Shown here piece by piece: positions 34,887-44,832 of a stretch of 64,000 nt of DNA; the stretch's first letter is position 1; every line of letters begins with the position of its first letter. The position numbers and the translations under genes are program-made. The notes below the pieces were generated by a model. It was not told the DNA's origin, ran no database searches, and was given only the letters and a program-made list of their open reading frames with translations. The DNA is taken from contig NZ_JAATEM010000016.1 in NCBI RefSeq assembly GCF_012034205.1, positions 102,827-166,826 of the forward strand. Direction: 5' to 3'. Source of the DNA: Streptomyces composti (GTDB lineage Bacteria > Actinomycetota > Actinomycetes > Streptomycetales > Streptomycetaceae).

Positions 34887-35314
34887 GACGCGACCGGCCC
34901 GCCGCCCGTGGCCGTGCCCAGCGCGCCGACCGCCGCGACCTTCACACCGGCCTTGGTGCACACCCAGTGCGGGTCGGGCCCGAGCTCCGGTTCCACCTCC
35001 AGGGCGTGCAGGTCGCCGGAGCCGCACACCGGGCACAGCGGCCAGCGGCCGTACCGCTCGAGCAGGGCGTCCTGCACGTCCTGGGCGACGAGCCCGGCGA
35101 GATAGGCCGAGCCCTCCGGCCACTGCTCGACCCACCAGCGGCGCTGGGCCACGGACTCCTCGACCAGGGAGACCACGTCCGCCTCGGCCACCTCGCCCGC
35201 CACCAGATCGGCGAGCACCAGGGCGCGCGCCGCGTGCAGCGCCTGTTCCAAGGGGCTGACGCGGGCAGCGGAAGAGGCGTCGCCGGACGTACCGTGCGGG
35301 TCGGAGGGGCTCAT
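34883..35314 (-). CDS. conserved protein with C-terminal CxxC zinc-finger-like motif
   Basis: 143 residues. The N-terminus is helical and acidic (LEQALHAARALVLADLVAGE). The C-terminal part has CPVCGSGDLHALEVEPELG followed by PHWVC, a plausible zinc site of CxxC plus His/Cys. I cannot name a family. It is co-translated with the DUF4031 gene through a GTGA overlap. CACAAT lies six bases before the ATG on the minus strand. The gene is divergent from the MurR/RpiR regulator, only 55 bases away. Confidence 0.78.
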   Translation of the reverse strand: MSPSDPHGTSGDASSAARVSPLEQALHAARALVLADLVAGEVAEADVVSLVEESVAQRRWWVEQWPEGSAYLAGLVAQDVQDALLERYGRWPLCPVCGSGDLHALEVEPELGPDPHWVCTKAGVKVAAVGALGTATGGGPVAS

Positions 35315-35333
35315 ATGCCTATTGTGCGCACTC

Positions 35334-35363
35334 TTGACCGCACCACGAAACCGAAAATATCTT
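35334..35363 (+). promoter_or_regulatory. strong promoter of the MurR/RpiR regulator gene
   Basis: TTGACC (35334-35339), an 18-base spacer, TATCTT (35358-35363), then six bases to the GTG at 35370. Near-consensus hexamers and a leaderless start. Confidence 0.75.
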
Positions 35364-35369
35364 TCATCT

Positions 35370-36317
35370 GTGACCAGTGAAGTGAAGGAAATTTTCGCGA
35401 GGGAGCGCGGCCCCGGCGGTTCCGCCTCCGCACCGCCCGCGCCCGCCGCCCTCGCGGCCAAGGTGCGCACGCTGGCCCCGTCGATGACCCGCTCCATGCA
35501 GCGGGTCGCGGAGGCCGTCGCGAACGACCCCGCGGGCTGCGCGGCGCTCACGGTCACCGGTCTCGCCGAGCTCACCGGCACCAGCGAGGCCACCGTGGTG
35601 CGCACCGCCCGCCTGCTCGGCTACCCCGGCTACCGCGATCTGCGCCTGGCCCTCGCCGGGCTCGCCGCCCAGCAGCAGTCCGGCCGGGCGCCCGCCATCA
35701 CCACCGACATCGCGGTGGACGACCCCATCGCCGACGTGGTCGCCAAGCTCGCCTATGACGAGCAGCAGACCCTGGCCGACACCGCGGCCGGGCTGGACAC
35801 CGTGCAGCTGGGCGCCGCCGTCACCGCGCTCGCCTCGGCGGGCCGGACCGACGTCTACGGCGTCGGCGCCTCCGGGCTGGTCGCCCAGGACCTCACCCAG
35901 AAGCTGCTGCGCATAGGACTCATAGCCCACGCCCACAGCGACCCGCACCTCGCCGTCACCAACGCGGTGCAGCTGCGTCCGGGCGACGTGGCCATCGCGA
36001 TCACCCACTCCGGTTCCACCGGCGACGTCATCGAACCGCTCCGGGTCGCCTTCGAGCGCGGGGCGACCACGGTGGCGATCACCGGCCGGCCGGACAGCCC
36101 GGTCACCCAGTACGCCGACCATGTGCTGACCACCTCCACGGCGCGGGAGAGCGAGTTGCGCCCGGCGGCGATGTCCTCGCGCACCGGCCAGCTGCTGGTC
36201 GTCGACTGCCTGTTCGTCGGGGTGGCGCAGCGGACGTACGAGTCGGCCGCGCCGGCGCTGTCCGCCTCGTACGAGGCGCTGGCGCACCGGCACCGGGCCG
36301 GCCGCAAGGGCCCGTAG
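35370..36317 (+). CDS. MurR/RpiR-family regulator with SIS domain
   Basis: 315 residues. The N-terminal helix-turn-helix domain ([48 protein letters not shown]) is followed by a SIS sugar-phosphate-binding domain from about residue 120: [36 protein letters not shown]. It precedes murQ in the same direction by 118 bases, so it probably senses N-acetylmuramate-6-phosphate or a related amino-sugar phosphate and controls the pair. The start is fixed by the promoter six bases upstream. Confidence 0.92.
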   Translation: MTSEVKEIFARERGPGGSASAPPAPAALAAKVRTLAPSMTRSMQRVAEAVANDPAGCAALTVTGLAELTGTSEATVVRTARLLGYPGYRDLRLALAGLAAQQQSGRAPAITTDIAVDDPIADVVAKLAYDEQQTLADTAAGLDTVQLGAAVTALASAGRTDVYGVGASGLVAQDLTQKLLRIGLIAHAHSDPHLAVTNAVQLRPGDVAIAITHSGSTGDVIEPLRVAFERGATTVAITGRPDSPVTQYADHVLTTSTARESELRPAAMSSRTGQLLVVDCLFVGVAQRTYESAAPALSASYEALAHRHRAGRKGP

Positions 36318-36435
36318 GGGCTCCGGACGCCGTGGTGAGCCGCGTACGGGTGGCGGCCGGCCGCACAGGTCCCCGCGCCCCCTGGGATGTCGCACCGCCC
36401 CCGCCGAGAAGAGACCCGAAAGAGCCGCCCCGCCC

Positions 36436-37371
36436 ATGACCTCTGCATCCGACCCGCGTGATGTCCGCACGGAGCTGGCATCCCTCACCACCGAGGCCTA
36501 CCGGCCGGAGCTGGCCGAGATCGACCGGCTGCCCACCCTCGAGATCGCCCGCCTGATGAACGGCGAGGACGCCACCGTGCCGGCCGCCGTGGCCGAGCGG
36601 CTGCCCGAGATCGCCGCCGCGATCGACGCCATCGCCGACCGGATGGCACGCGGCGGACGCCTGATCTACGCCGGCGCGGGCACGGCCGGCCGGCTGGGCG
36701 TGCTGGACGCCTCCGAGTGCCCGCCCACCTTCAACACCGCTCCCGGTCAGGTCGTCGGACTGATCGCCGGGGGCCCCGACGCCATGGTCACCTCCGTGGA
36801 GGGCGCCGAGGACTCGCGGGAGCTGGCCGAGGCGGACCTGGCCGCGCTGGACGTCACCGCCGACGACACGGTGGTCGGCATCTCCGCCTCCGGCCGCACC
36901 CCGTACGCCGTCGGCGCCGTCACCTGGGCCCGCGCCCGGGGCGCGCTCACGGTGGGCCTGTCCTGCAACGCGGGCAGCGCGCTGGCCGCGGCCGCCGAGC
37001 ACGGCATCGAGGTCGTGGTGGGCCCGGAGCTCCTCACCGGCTCCACCCGGCTGAAGGCCGGCACCGCCCAGAAGCTGGTGCTCAACATGCTGTCGACGAT
37101 CACCATGATCCGCCTGGGCAAGACCTACGGGAACCTGATGGTCGACGTCCGTGCCTCCAACGCCAAGCTGCGCGCCCGCTCCCATCGCATCGTCGCCCTC
37201 GCCACCGGGGCGGAGGACGCCGCGATCGAGCGCGCCCTGGCCGCCACCGACGGCGAGGTCAAGCCCGCGATCCTCACCCTCCTCACCGGCGTCGACGCCG
37301 CCACGGCCGCCCGTCTCCTGAAGGACACCGAGGGCCACCTGCGAGCGGCCCTGGAGGCGGCGGGGAGCTGA
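36436..37371 (+). CDS. murQ: N-acetylmuramic acid 6-phosphate etherase
   Basis: 311 residues. It cleaves the lactyl ether of N-acetylmuramate-6-phosphate to GlcNAc-6-phosphate and lactate, in cell-wall recycling. SIS-type motifs: [24 protein letters not shown] (the sugar-phosphate loop, residues 75-98), [15 protein letters not shown], and SNAGSAL-like SCNAGSAL. The segment [14 protein letters not shown] near residues 235-248 is characteristic of MurQ. The product GlcNAc-6-P would feed NagA, encoded at 52835. It follows the RpiR regulator, its probable controller. Confidence 0.95.
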   Translation: MTSASDPRDVRTELASLTTEAYRPELAEIDRLPTLEIARLMNGEDATVPAAVAERLPEIAAAIDAIADRMARGGRLIYAGAGTAGRLGVLDASECPPTFNTAPGQVVGLIAGGPDAMVTSVEGAEDSRELAEADLAALDVTADDTVVGISASGRTPYAVGAVTWARARGALTVGLSCNAGSALAAAAEHGIEVVVGPELLTGSTRLKAGTAQKLVLNMLSTITMIRLGKTYGNLMVDVRASNAKLRARSHRIVALATGAEDAAIERALAATDGEVKPAILTLLTGVDAATAARLLKDTEGHLRAALEAAGS

Positions 37372-37413
37372 CCGACGGCCGTCCGCCCCGCTCCCCGAGC
37401 GACGCGTCGGCCG

Positions 37414-38002
37414 TCAGCCGCGCAGCGACCTGCCCTGGCGCTGAAGCGCCTCGGTGAGAACGCGCACCGCTTTCGGACCGACGCCGTGCAGGGCCAGCAG
37501 CTCGTCCGCGGTGTGCCGGGCCACGTCGTCCAGCGTGGCCAGGCCCGCCCCGAGCAGTGCCCGCGTCGCCGGCCGCCCGATACCGGCGGGCAGACTCGCA
37601 ACGGCCCTCGCCGGACGCGGCCTCGGAAACAGCCTCGGACGGGGGCTCGGGTGTGGCGCCGGAAGCGGCCTCGGAAGCGGCGAGCTGCGCCGCGAGCCTC
37701 CTGGGCGCCCGGCAGGACCAGGCGACCCGCACCAGGGCGTTCAGGGCGTCGTCGTCGATGCCGGCCGGCGGAACACGGAAGCCGATCGTCTTCCCGGCCC
37801 GGGTGATGCGCTCACCGGCCGGATGCGCCGCCAGGGCGGCCTCGGTCTCGTCATCCGGCAGGTTCAGCTGCACCTGGCCGTCCTTCGTCACCGAGGCGAA
37901 GCCCTTGCCCCGCACCGAGAAGGCGACCATGCCGAAGTGGGTGCCCTCCTCCGTCTCCGGGAGGGCCAGCGCGTATGTGCGCAGGTGCTCCCATGTGGTC
38001 AT
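37414..38002 (-). pseudogene. frameshifted YjbR/MmcQ domain plus helix-hairpin-helix gene
   Basis: From ATG 38002 a good YjbR/MmcQ-type domain reads MTTWEHLRTYALALPETEEG, GKGFASVTKDGQVQLNLPDD, VRVAWSCRAPRRLA, then a linker of repeated SEAAS/PSEAVSEA. Near 37600 that frame loses sense and would run to 37283 across murQ. One frame over, a helix-hairpin-helix module reads LPAGIGRPATRALLGAGLAT, DELLALHGVGPKAVRVLTEA and ends at TGA 37414-37416. This second part has no start codon of its own, so the two are most simply one protein split by a +1 shift (one extra base, or two lost). Both domains suggest DNA binding. Confidence 0.65.
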
Positions 38003-38071
38003 CCGGCCAGTGTTCCGCAGCGGTCGGGGCGGACGCGATACTGAAGCGAAGCCGACCACGAAAGACACGCC

Positions 38072-38641
38072 ATGAACCACGCGCAGCTCACCGCACTGGG
38101 CCGGGCCCTGCGGGTGCTCGGCGAGCACGGCGAGGCGCTCTCCGCCGACACCCCGGACGCCCGGCTGCACGAGGTACGGGCCGACCTCAGACGCGCCCTG
38201 GAGCTGCTGGACGAGACCGTCACCACCGAGGTCCCCCGCACCCGCTGCCCCGAGCACCCCACGGGCCCGGTCGACGAGAGCGCCCCGGACCTGTGCCTGC
38301 TGTGCGAGACCCGGCGTCGCGCCGCCCGCCGCGCCGAGTACGCGGGACCCGCCCCGCGGTACCGGTCGCCCGATCCGGCCCCGTCCCGCTACGGGGTGCG
38401 TGGCGACCGCCCGCAGCCGCAGCAGCGGTGGCTGCCGGAGGCGTGGAACGGGCAGGCCTGGCAGCTGTGCGGCACCCCACGACGGGACCGCCGCGAGGCC
38501 GAGCTGTATCTCGCGGCCCAGCGCCGCGGCCCCCGGCCGGCCGCGGCGTACCGGCTGGTCCACGAGTTCACCGACTACGAGGTGCTGCGGGTGTGGGGCA
38601 CCCCGGTGCGCACCGACATCGAGCCGATGGGCGGGCTGTAG
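38072..38641 (+). CDS. hypothetical protein with Cys/His pairs
   Basis: 189 residues. The N-terminal helical part (ALGRALRVLGEHGEALSAD, LRRALELLDETV) is followed by RCPEH and CLLCETRRRAARR, a possible zinc site. The C-terminal part is QQRWLPEAWNGQAWQLCGTPRRDR...YLAAQRR. I do not recognise the family, but codon usage and composition are those of a real gene. It is divergent from the broken YjbR gene and converges on the carboxylesterase. Confidence 0.72.
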   Translation: MNHAQLTALGRALRVLGEHGEALSADTPDARLHEVRADLRRALELLDETVTTEVPRTRCPEHPTGPVDESAPDLCLLCETRRRAARRAEYAGPAPRYRSPDPAPSRYGVRGDRPQPQQRWLPEAWNGQAWQLCGTPRRDRREAELYLAAQRRGPRPAAAYRLVHEFTDYEVLRVWGTPVRTDIEPMGGL

Positions 38642-38667
38642 TCCCCGGGAGCGCCTGACGGCCGCAC

Positions 38668-40221
38668 TCAGAGCAGCGGGAGCGGCCGGAACTCGTAGCC
38701 GTCCCACAGGCGGCGGGAGGTCTCCTCCGGGTAGGGCGCGACGCGCGGCTCCGCGTCCAGTACCTGCACAAGGCGCCGCTCGGTGTCGTAGGCGGGCCAG
38801 CCCGGGTCGCCGGTGCGGGCGAACGCCGTCCAGGCGGCCCGGAACCGGGACGACAGCGCCCTGGCGTCCTCACCGGGCCGCTCCCCGGCGAACATCAGCA
38901 TCCCCAGGTCGGCCTCGAAGGTGCCGAAGAGCAGCGGGATGTCCAGGCCGTGGCAGGCGCCGAGCGCGCCGTCCAGGCCGGGTGCCGGCCAGGTGAGTTC
39001 GTAGAGGTGCGCCCGTCCGCCGCCGGCCAGCTGGGCCTCGGCCAGCTTCAGGGTGGGCATGGCGAACACCCAGTCGGTCTGCACCCGCTCGTACAGCTCG
39101 CCCGGCGAGGCCCCGGGGAAGGCGGCGCGGTAGGCGTCGGCGCCGCCGGGGCCCGGGGCGTACCTGCGCAGCGCCCGGTCCGCCTGCTCGGCGGTGATCT
39201 GCCCGAGCCGGCCGCCCAGGGCGATGAAGAGGCGGAACTCCTCGCGGTTGTGCCCGGTGACCAGCTCCACGTCCCGGGCGGAGCCCTCGGCGAGCGCCTG
39301 CCAGGGCGTGCTCGGCAGCACCTCGCCGTCGACGACCGGCGCGTACGGGGTCCGGGTGGGCGCGGCCTGCCCCCAGCGGTCCACCAGGCGGGGCATCTTC
39401 GGGCCCAGCGTCTCCCCGGCGGCGGTCAGCTTGCGCGGGTCCACCGTCGACAGGTCCGCCGCCGTCGGCCGCAGCCCGGTCTCGGCGGCGAGCGCGGCAC
39501 CCAGGTCGCGGGCGAGGGCGTCGGAGAAGTACGTGCCGGGCACGCTCTGCGCGATCGCCCGCCGGAACAGTCCCGCGGCGCGGGGCATCGCCAGGAGCGC
39601 CGCGATCGAACCGGCGCCCGCCGACTCCCCGAACACCGTGACCTGGCCGGGGTCGCCGCCGAACGCCGCGATGTTGTCCCGCACCCATTCCAGCGCGGCC
39701 ACCTGGTCGAGCAGTCCGCGGTTGGCAGGCGCCCCCTCGATGTGCGCGAAACCCTCCATTCCCACGCGGTAGTTGAGGGTCACCACGACGACGTCGCCGT
39801 CCTGTGCGATGCGGCGGGCGTCGTAGCCGGGGCTGCCGGAGTGGCCCAGCCGGAAGGAGCCGCCGTAGATCCACACCATGACCGGCCGGCGGGCGGCCGG
39901 ATCCGGTTCGGGTGTCCAGACGTTGACGGTCAGCCAGTCGTCGCCGGCGGGCAGGCGGTCCACGACGGCCCGCCCGAGCAGCGCCGCGTCCTGCGGGGGC
40001 GGCGGTCCGAAGGCGTACGCCTCCCGCACGCCGTCCCAGCCGCGCACCGGCCGGGGCGCGGCGAAGCGGGCCTCGCCGACGGGCGGTTCGGCGAACGGGA
40101 TGCCGCGGAACACCGCCAGCTCGCCCTCGTACCGTCCGCGCACGGCACCGGCGCCGGTCCGTACGACGGGCTCGGGGCGGGCGGTCTCACCGGCCGGCGG
40201 CCGGGGCTGGGGCGTCGTCAT
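38668..40221 (-). CDS. carboxylesterase/lipase (type B, alpha/beta hydrolase)
   Basis: 517 residues from the ATG at 40221, which has AAGGAGT directly upstream; GTG 40227 would be too close to it. Type B carboxylesterase blocks: FRGIPFAEPPVGEARF, DDWLTVNVWTP, VMVWIYGGSF (oxyanion hole), and the nucleophile elbow FGESAGAGS. The acid is in GHNREEFRLF and the catalytic His in LGACHGLDIPLLFG. The substrate is unknown; relatives hydrolyse p-nitrobenzyl and other esters. No signal peptide. A TetR-type operator stands at 40297-40322 before it. Confidence 0.93.
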   Translation of the reverse strand: MTTPQPRPPAGETARPEPVVRTGAGAVRGRYEGELAVFRGIPFAEPPVGEARFAAPRPVRGWDGVREAYAFGPPPPQDAALLGRAVVDRLPAGDDWLTVNVWTPEPDPAARRPVMVWIYGGSFRLGHSGSPGYDARRIAQDGDVVVVTLNYRVGMEGFAHIEGAPANRGLLDQVAALEWVRDNIAAFGGDPGQVTVFGESAGAGSIAALLAMPRAAGLFRRAIAQSVPGTYFSDALARDLGAALAAETGLRPTAADLSTVDPRKLTAAGETLGPKMPRLVDRWGQAAPTRTPYAPVVDGEVLPSTPWQALAEGSARDVELVTGHNREEFRLFIALGGRLGQITAEQADRALRRYAPGPGGADAYRAAFPGASPGELYERVQTDWVFAMPTLKLAEAQLAGGGRAHLYELTWPAPGLDGALGACHGLDIPLLFGTFEADLGMLMFAGERPGEDARALSSRFRAAWTAFARTGDPGWPAYDTERRLVQVLDAEPRVAPYPEETSRRLWDGYEFRPLPLL

Positions 40222-40296
40222 CGGCACTCCTTGCGCGAGCGGGCGGGCGCCGCGAGGGGAGAAGCGGCCCTCGCGGCAGGGGCGTTCATACCTACC

Positions 40297-40322
40297 GGTC
40301 GGTCATGCATGCAGGACCGACC
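40297..40322. promoter_or_regulatory. TetR-type operator upstream of the carboxylesterase
   Basis: Perfect 8-base arms GGTCGGTC and GACCGACC flank ATGCATGCAG. The left side also contains ACCTACCGGTCGGT, typical of TetR-family sites. It lies 75-100 bases before the esterase start. No TetR gene is adjacent, so the regulator is encoded elsewhere. Confidence 0.55.
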
Positions 40323-40360
40323 TTACGCCCGCCCCCTTCCGCCCGCGCGAGCGGAACGCG

Positions 40361-41488
40361 TCAGCTGAGCGTCTTCAGGGAGGCCGCGTCGTACGGCGTC
40401 AGCTCGTCGAACCGGCCGGAGAGCACCTTGGCCGCCCACTCGGGGTCCTGGAGCAGGGCGCGGCCGACGGCCACCACGTCGAACTCGTCGCGCTCCAGGC
40501 GGTCGAGCAGGTTGTCGATGCTGCCGAGGGCCGCGCCGGTGCCCTGGAACGCCTCGATGAACTCCCCGTCCAGGCCCACCGATCCGACGGTGATGGCCGG
40601 CTTGCCGGTGAGCTTCTTGGTCCAGCCGGCGAGGTTGAGGTCGGTGCCCTCGAACTCGGGCACCCAGTAGCGGCGCTGCGAGGCGTGGAAGGCGTCGACA
40701 CCGGCCGCGGAGATCGGGGCGAGGACCGCCTCCAGCTCCTCCGGCGTCTCGGCGAGCCGGGCGTCGTAGGCCTCCTGCTTCCACTGCGAGTAGCGGAAGA
40801 TGACCGGGAAGCCGGGCGAGACCGCCTCCCGGACGGCCGCGACGATCTCGGCGGCGAAGGTGGCGCGGGCGACCGGGTCGCCGCCGTAGGCGTCGGTGCG
40901 GCGGTTGGTGCCGGCCCACAGGAACTGGTCGATCAGGTAGCCGTGGGCGCCGTGCAGCTCGACCCCGTCGAAGCCGATGCGCTCGGCCGCGGCGGCGGCC
41001 TCGGCGAAGGCGGCGATGACGTCGTCGATGTCCTTCTGGGTCATGGTGCGGCCGGCCTCGGTGCCGTCGATGCGCAGTCCGGAGGGTCCGACGGCCGGCG
41101 CCTCGGGGAACGGGCCCTGGCCCTCCTGGCGCACCATGCCGATGTGCCACAGCTGCGGCACGATCCTGCCGCCGGCCTCGTGCACCGCCTCGGCCACCTT
41201 GGCCCAGCCCGCCAGCTGCTCCTCGCCGTGGAAGCGGGGGACCCGGCTGCTGCCCCCGGCGGAGGGGTGCCCGACGTACGTGCCCTCGGTGATGATCAGC
41301 CCGACACCTGCGGCGGCGCGGCGGGCGTAGTACGAGGCCACGTCCTCCCCGGGAACGCCGTTCGGGGAGAACATGCGGGTCATCGGCGCCATGGCGATGC
41401 GGTTCGGCACGGTGAGACCGTTGATGGTCACCGGACGGGACAGCACGTCGGCGGCCCGGGAGGCGGAGTCGGCGATGGTGACGGTCAC
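40361..41488 (-). CDS. old yellow enzyme-type alkene reductase (NADH:flavin oxidoreductase)
   Basis: 375 residues from the GTG at 41488, six bases after AAGGAG. FMN TIM-barrel: NRIAMAPMTRMF near the N-terminus, IVPQLWHIGMV, the substrate-binding pair in FDGVELHGAHGYLIDQFL (His and His/Asn type), GTNRRTDAYGGD, and the FMN phosphate loop VGSVG with VAVGRALLQDPEW. It reduces activated C=C bonds of enals, enones or quinone-like compounds. It lies upstream of the esterase on the same strand, 139 bases apart, with the TetR-type operator between them. Confidence 0.92.
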   Translation of the reverse strand: MTVTIADSASRAADVLSRPVTINGLTVPNRIAMAPMTRMFSPNGVPGEDVASYYARRAAAGVGLIITEGTYVGHPSAGGSSRVPRFHGEEQLAGWAKVAEAVHEAGGRIVPQLWHIGMVRQEGQGPFPEAPAVGPSGLRIDGTEAGRTMTQKDIDDVIAAFAEAAAAAERIGFDGVELHGAHGYLIDQFLWAGTNRRTDAYGGDPVARATFAAEIVAAVREAVSPGFPVIFRYSQWKQEAYDARLAETPEELEAVLAPISAAGVDAFHASQRRYWVPEFEGTDLNLAGWTKKLTGKPAITVGSVGLDGEFIEAFQGTGAALGSIDNLLDRLERDEFDVVAVGRALLQDPEWAAKVLSGRFDELTPYDAASLKTLS

Positions 41489-41646
41489 GTGGAGCTCCTT
41501 GACGGGGGAGGTACCGACTGGTATGTGCGCGTGCATGCAATCAGCGCACGTGAAGGAGAACCAGCGCAGGGAGATGGCCATTCCGGCCCACCTTGTGATC
41601 CGAACCACACGCCCACCCCTCGCCCGGTCCGCCCGCCGCGTACCCC

Positions 41647-41677
41647 TTGACCTCAACCGGAGTTGAGGTCGGAGGGT
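41647..41677 (+). promoter_or_regulatory. SoxR/MerR-type operator-promoter
   Basis: TTGACC (41647-41652), a 19-base spacer and GAGGGT (41672-41677), then seven bases to ATG 41685. Within the spacer the perfect palindrome GACCTCAAC-CGGA-GTTGAGGTC (41649-41670) matches the SoxR box of Streptomyces. The over-long 19-base spacer is the hallmark of MerR-type activation by DNA untwisting. No soxR gene is in the window. Confidence 0.7.
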
Positions 41678-41684
41678 CGGAGGC

Positions 41685-42098
41685 ATGACGGACAACGACG
41701 CGACGATGCTGCTCTTCCGGAACACCATGCGCATCACCGAGGGCCATCTGGAGGCCTTCCGCGAGGCCATCGCCCGGGCGGTGGACTTCGCCGAGCGGCA
41801 CGGGCCGCAGCTCATGGTGCAGACCTTCGTGGACGAGGAACGGATGCTCGCCCACAGCTTCCAGCTCTACCGGGACTCCGACGCGGTCCGTCTGCACTGG
41901 AAGCTGGCCGACCCCTACATCCAGGACGTGATGGAGCACTGCAGGGTGGAGCATTTCGAGGTGTTCGGCGAGCCGGACGCCGATGTGGCCGAGGGCCTGC
42001 GCTCGGTGCTGGGCGAGCAGGGCGAGCCGGCCTTCAGCCCTCGCATCGCGGGCTTCCTGCGCTTCGGCACCCATGCCCCGGCCGAGAACACCCCCTGA
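41685..42098 (+). CDS. ABM-like (dimeric ferredoxin-fold) small protein under a SoxR-type promoter
   Basis: 137 residues. The pattern LLFRNTMRITEGHLEAFREAI ... FVDEERMLAHSFQLYRDSDA ... HCRVEHFEVFGEP resembles dimeric alpha/beta-barrel ABM-superfamily proteins (quinol monooxygenases and relatives). One of the known SoxR targets in S. coelicolor is, to my recollection, also an ABM monooxygenase. With the SoxR box directly before its start, a role in handling redox-active metabolites is likely. The exact activity is unknown. Confidence 0.75.
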   Translation: MTDNDATMLLFRNTMRITEGHLEAFREAIARAVDFAERHGPQLMVQTFVDEERMLAHSFQLYRDSDAVRLHWKLADPYIQDVMEHCRVEHFEVFGEPDADVAEGLRSVLGEQGEPAFSPRIAGFLRFGTHAPAENTP

Positions 42099-42124
42099 CA
42101 CCCGGCCCGGCGGCCGCGGAACGC

Positions 42125-42165
42125 CCGAGGGCGGCACTCCCCCTCGCGGGGAGTGCCGCCCTCGG
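42125..42165. terminator. bidirectional terminator between the ABM-like gene and groEL
   Basis: A perfect 18-bp stem (starting CCGAGGGCGGCACTCCCC) with a 5-base loop between two convergent genes. It is one of the strongest hairpins in the window. Confidence 0.85.
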
Positions 42166-42202
42166 CGTGGAACGCGGGACGTCCGATCGGTGCCGAGGCC
42201 GA

Positions 42203-43933
<1,731 letters not shown>

Positions 43934-43953
43934 TCACCGACCCGGTCCTTCCG

Positions 43954-43980
43954 CTGTCACTCTCACCTTCAGAGTGCTAA
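43954..43980 (-). promoter_or_regulatory. CIRCE element 2 (HrcA site)
   Basis: Minus strand TTAGCACTC-N9-GAGTGACAG. The left arm is perfect and the right arm matches 6 of 9 bases. It lies just downstream of the groEL promoter. Confidence 0.75.
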
Positions 43981-43987
43981 CGCCCAA

Positions 43988-44016
43988 TGATTAGCACTCG
44001 ACCCATGCGAGTGCAA
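43988..44016 (-). promoter_or_regulatory. groEL promoter
   Basis: Minus strand TTGCAC (44016-44011), a 17-base spacer, TAATCA (43993-43988). Both hexamers overlap the arms of CIRCE element 1, so HrcA binding would block RNA polymerase directly. Confidence 0.7.
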
Positions 44017-44017
44017 G
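43991..44017 (-). promoter_or_regulatory. CIRCE element 1 (HrcA site)
   Basis: Minus strand CTTGCACTC-N9-GAGTGCTAA, matching the consensus TTAGCACTC-N9-GAGTGCTAA with two changes in the left arm. It is separated from element 2 by 10 bases. Confidence 0.8.
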
Positions 44018-44121
44018 CGCCCTCCGGGGTTCGGACGGGCTCCCCGCGGCGCTCGGCGGGGCGTCGCGCGCCCCGTATCCCCTGGTCCCGGCATGCCCCG
44101 GAGGGCCCGCCCCGGGACGGG

Positions 44122-44157
44122 CGAAGGGCCCGCACCCGGCGGGGTGCGAGCCCTTCG
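44122..44157 (-). terminator. cspA terminator
   Basis: A 15-position stem with a single mismatch (CGAAGGGC and GCCCTTCG outer, CGCACC and GGTGCG inner) and a 6-base loop, starting 32 bases after the cspA stop codon. Confidence 0.75.
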
Positions 44158-44188
44158 TCAGCGAACGATGCCTGCGGCTGGTAAGCGT

Positions 44189-44392
44189 TCAGGCGGTGAC
44201 GCGAACCATGTCGGCCTGCGGGCCCTTCTGGCCCTGCGAGATCTCGAACTCGACCCGCTGGCCCTCTTCCAGGGTGCGGTAGCCGTCCATCTGGATCGCG
44301 CTGTAGTGGACGAAAACATCCGCACCACCGTCGACCGCGATGAAGCCGTACCCCTTCTCCGCGTTGAACCACTTGACGGTGCCCTGAGCCAT
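44189..44392 (-). CDS. cold-shock protein, CspA family
   Basis: 67 residues, the canonical length. [20 protein letters not shown] with RNP1 KGYGFI and RNP2 VFVHYSAI. It binds single-stranded nucleic acid and acts as an RNA chaperone. It starts at ATG 44392 with GGAG upstream. A long, comparatively AT-rich leader region precedes it, as for many cold-shock genes. It has its own terminator at 44122-44157. Confidence 0.95.
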   Translation of the reverse strand: MAQGTVKWFNAEKGYGFIAVDGGADVFVHYSAIQMDGYRTLEEGQRVEFEISQGQKGPQADMVRVTA

Positions 44393-44748
44393 GCCTAACT
44401 CCCCTATTACTGGCCCTTGCACAGATCCACACTTCGCGGATCCGGGTCAGACCTCACCCCCCAACGGTTGGGGGCGTGCGCCGGAACGCGTCGACCGCGG
44501 CTGAATGTATCTGTCCAACTGCCGTCTGCAACAGGTCAATCGGACGAGAAATCTGGACGGCGCCGGTCCGGAATGTGGCAAGAATTCACCCGAATTCAGG
44601 GCAAGTCGGACCGCACAAATGCCGCAAAAGCCGCGAAAAGCGCCCGCACTTTGGCCATTTCCAGTCGGACTGGCGGCGGGAATTCAGGGTGCCCGATCGC
44701 CGGATCGGGAGCGCGTTCCCCAACTCTACCGCGCTCAACCCCATGGAA

Positions 44749-44781
44749 TTGCCCCCTCCGCATCTCTCACGGAGGGGGCAA
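44749..44781 (-). terminator. terminator of the metM-metO operon
   Basis: A perfect 12-bp stem (TTGCCCCCTCCG with its complement) and a 9-base loop, 52 bases after the metO stop codon. Confidence 0.8.
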
Positions 44782-44792
44782 CACGGTGAACG

Positions 44793-44814
44793 CTCGGTAA
44801 TCGATGTTACCGAG
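44793..44814. repeat. 22-base inverted repeat after metO
   Basis: CTCGGTAA and TTACCGAG flank TCGATG. It lies between the metO stop and the main terminator. It could be a second hairpin of a bipartite terminator or a protein site. Confidence 0.45.
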
Positions 44815-44832
44815 GGTAATGCCTGGCGGGGA

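Larger units (their letters stand above)
44393..44832. other. 440-base intergenic region upstream of cspA
   Basis: Less GC-rich than its surroundings. On the minus strand it should carry the cspA promoter and leader; a candidate is TTGCAG, 16 bases, TACATT (about 44537-44510). Near its right end it holds the metM-metO terminator and a further inverted repeat. I see no gene in it. Confidence 0.45.

Noticed and set aside
36318..36435. DasR or RpiR operator between the regulator and murQ
   Set aside because: No convincing palindrome or dre match was found in the gap.
37283..37413. Continuation of the YjbR frame to 37283
   Set aside because: Past about 37600 the frame reads as Arg/Gly-rich shadow and overlaps murQ; the HhH frame ending at 37414 is the coding one.
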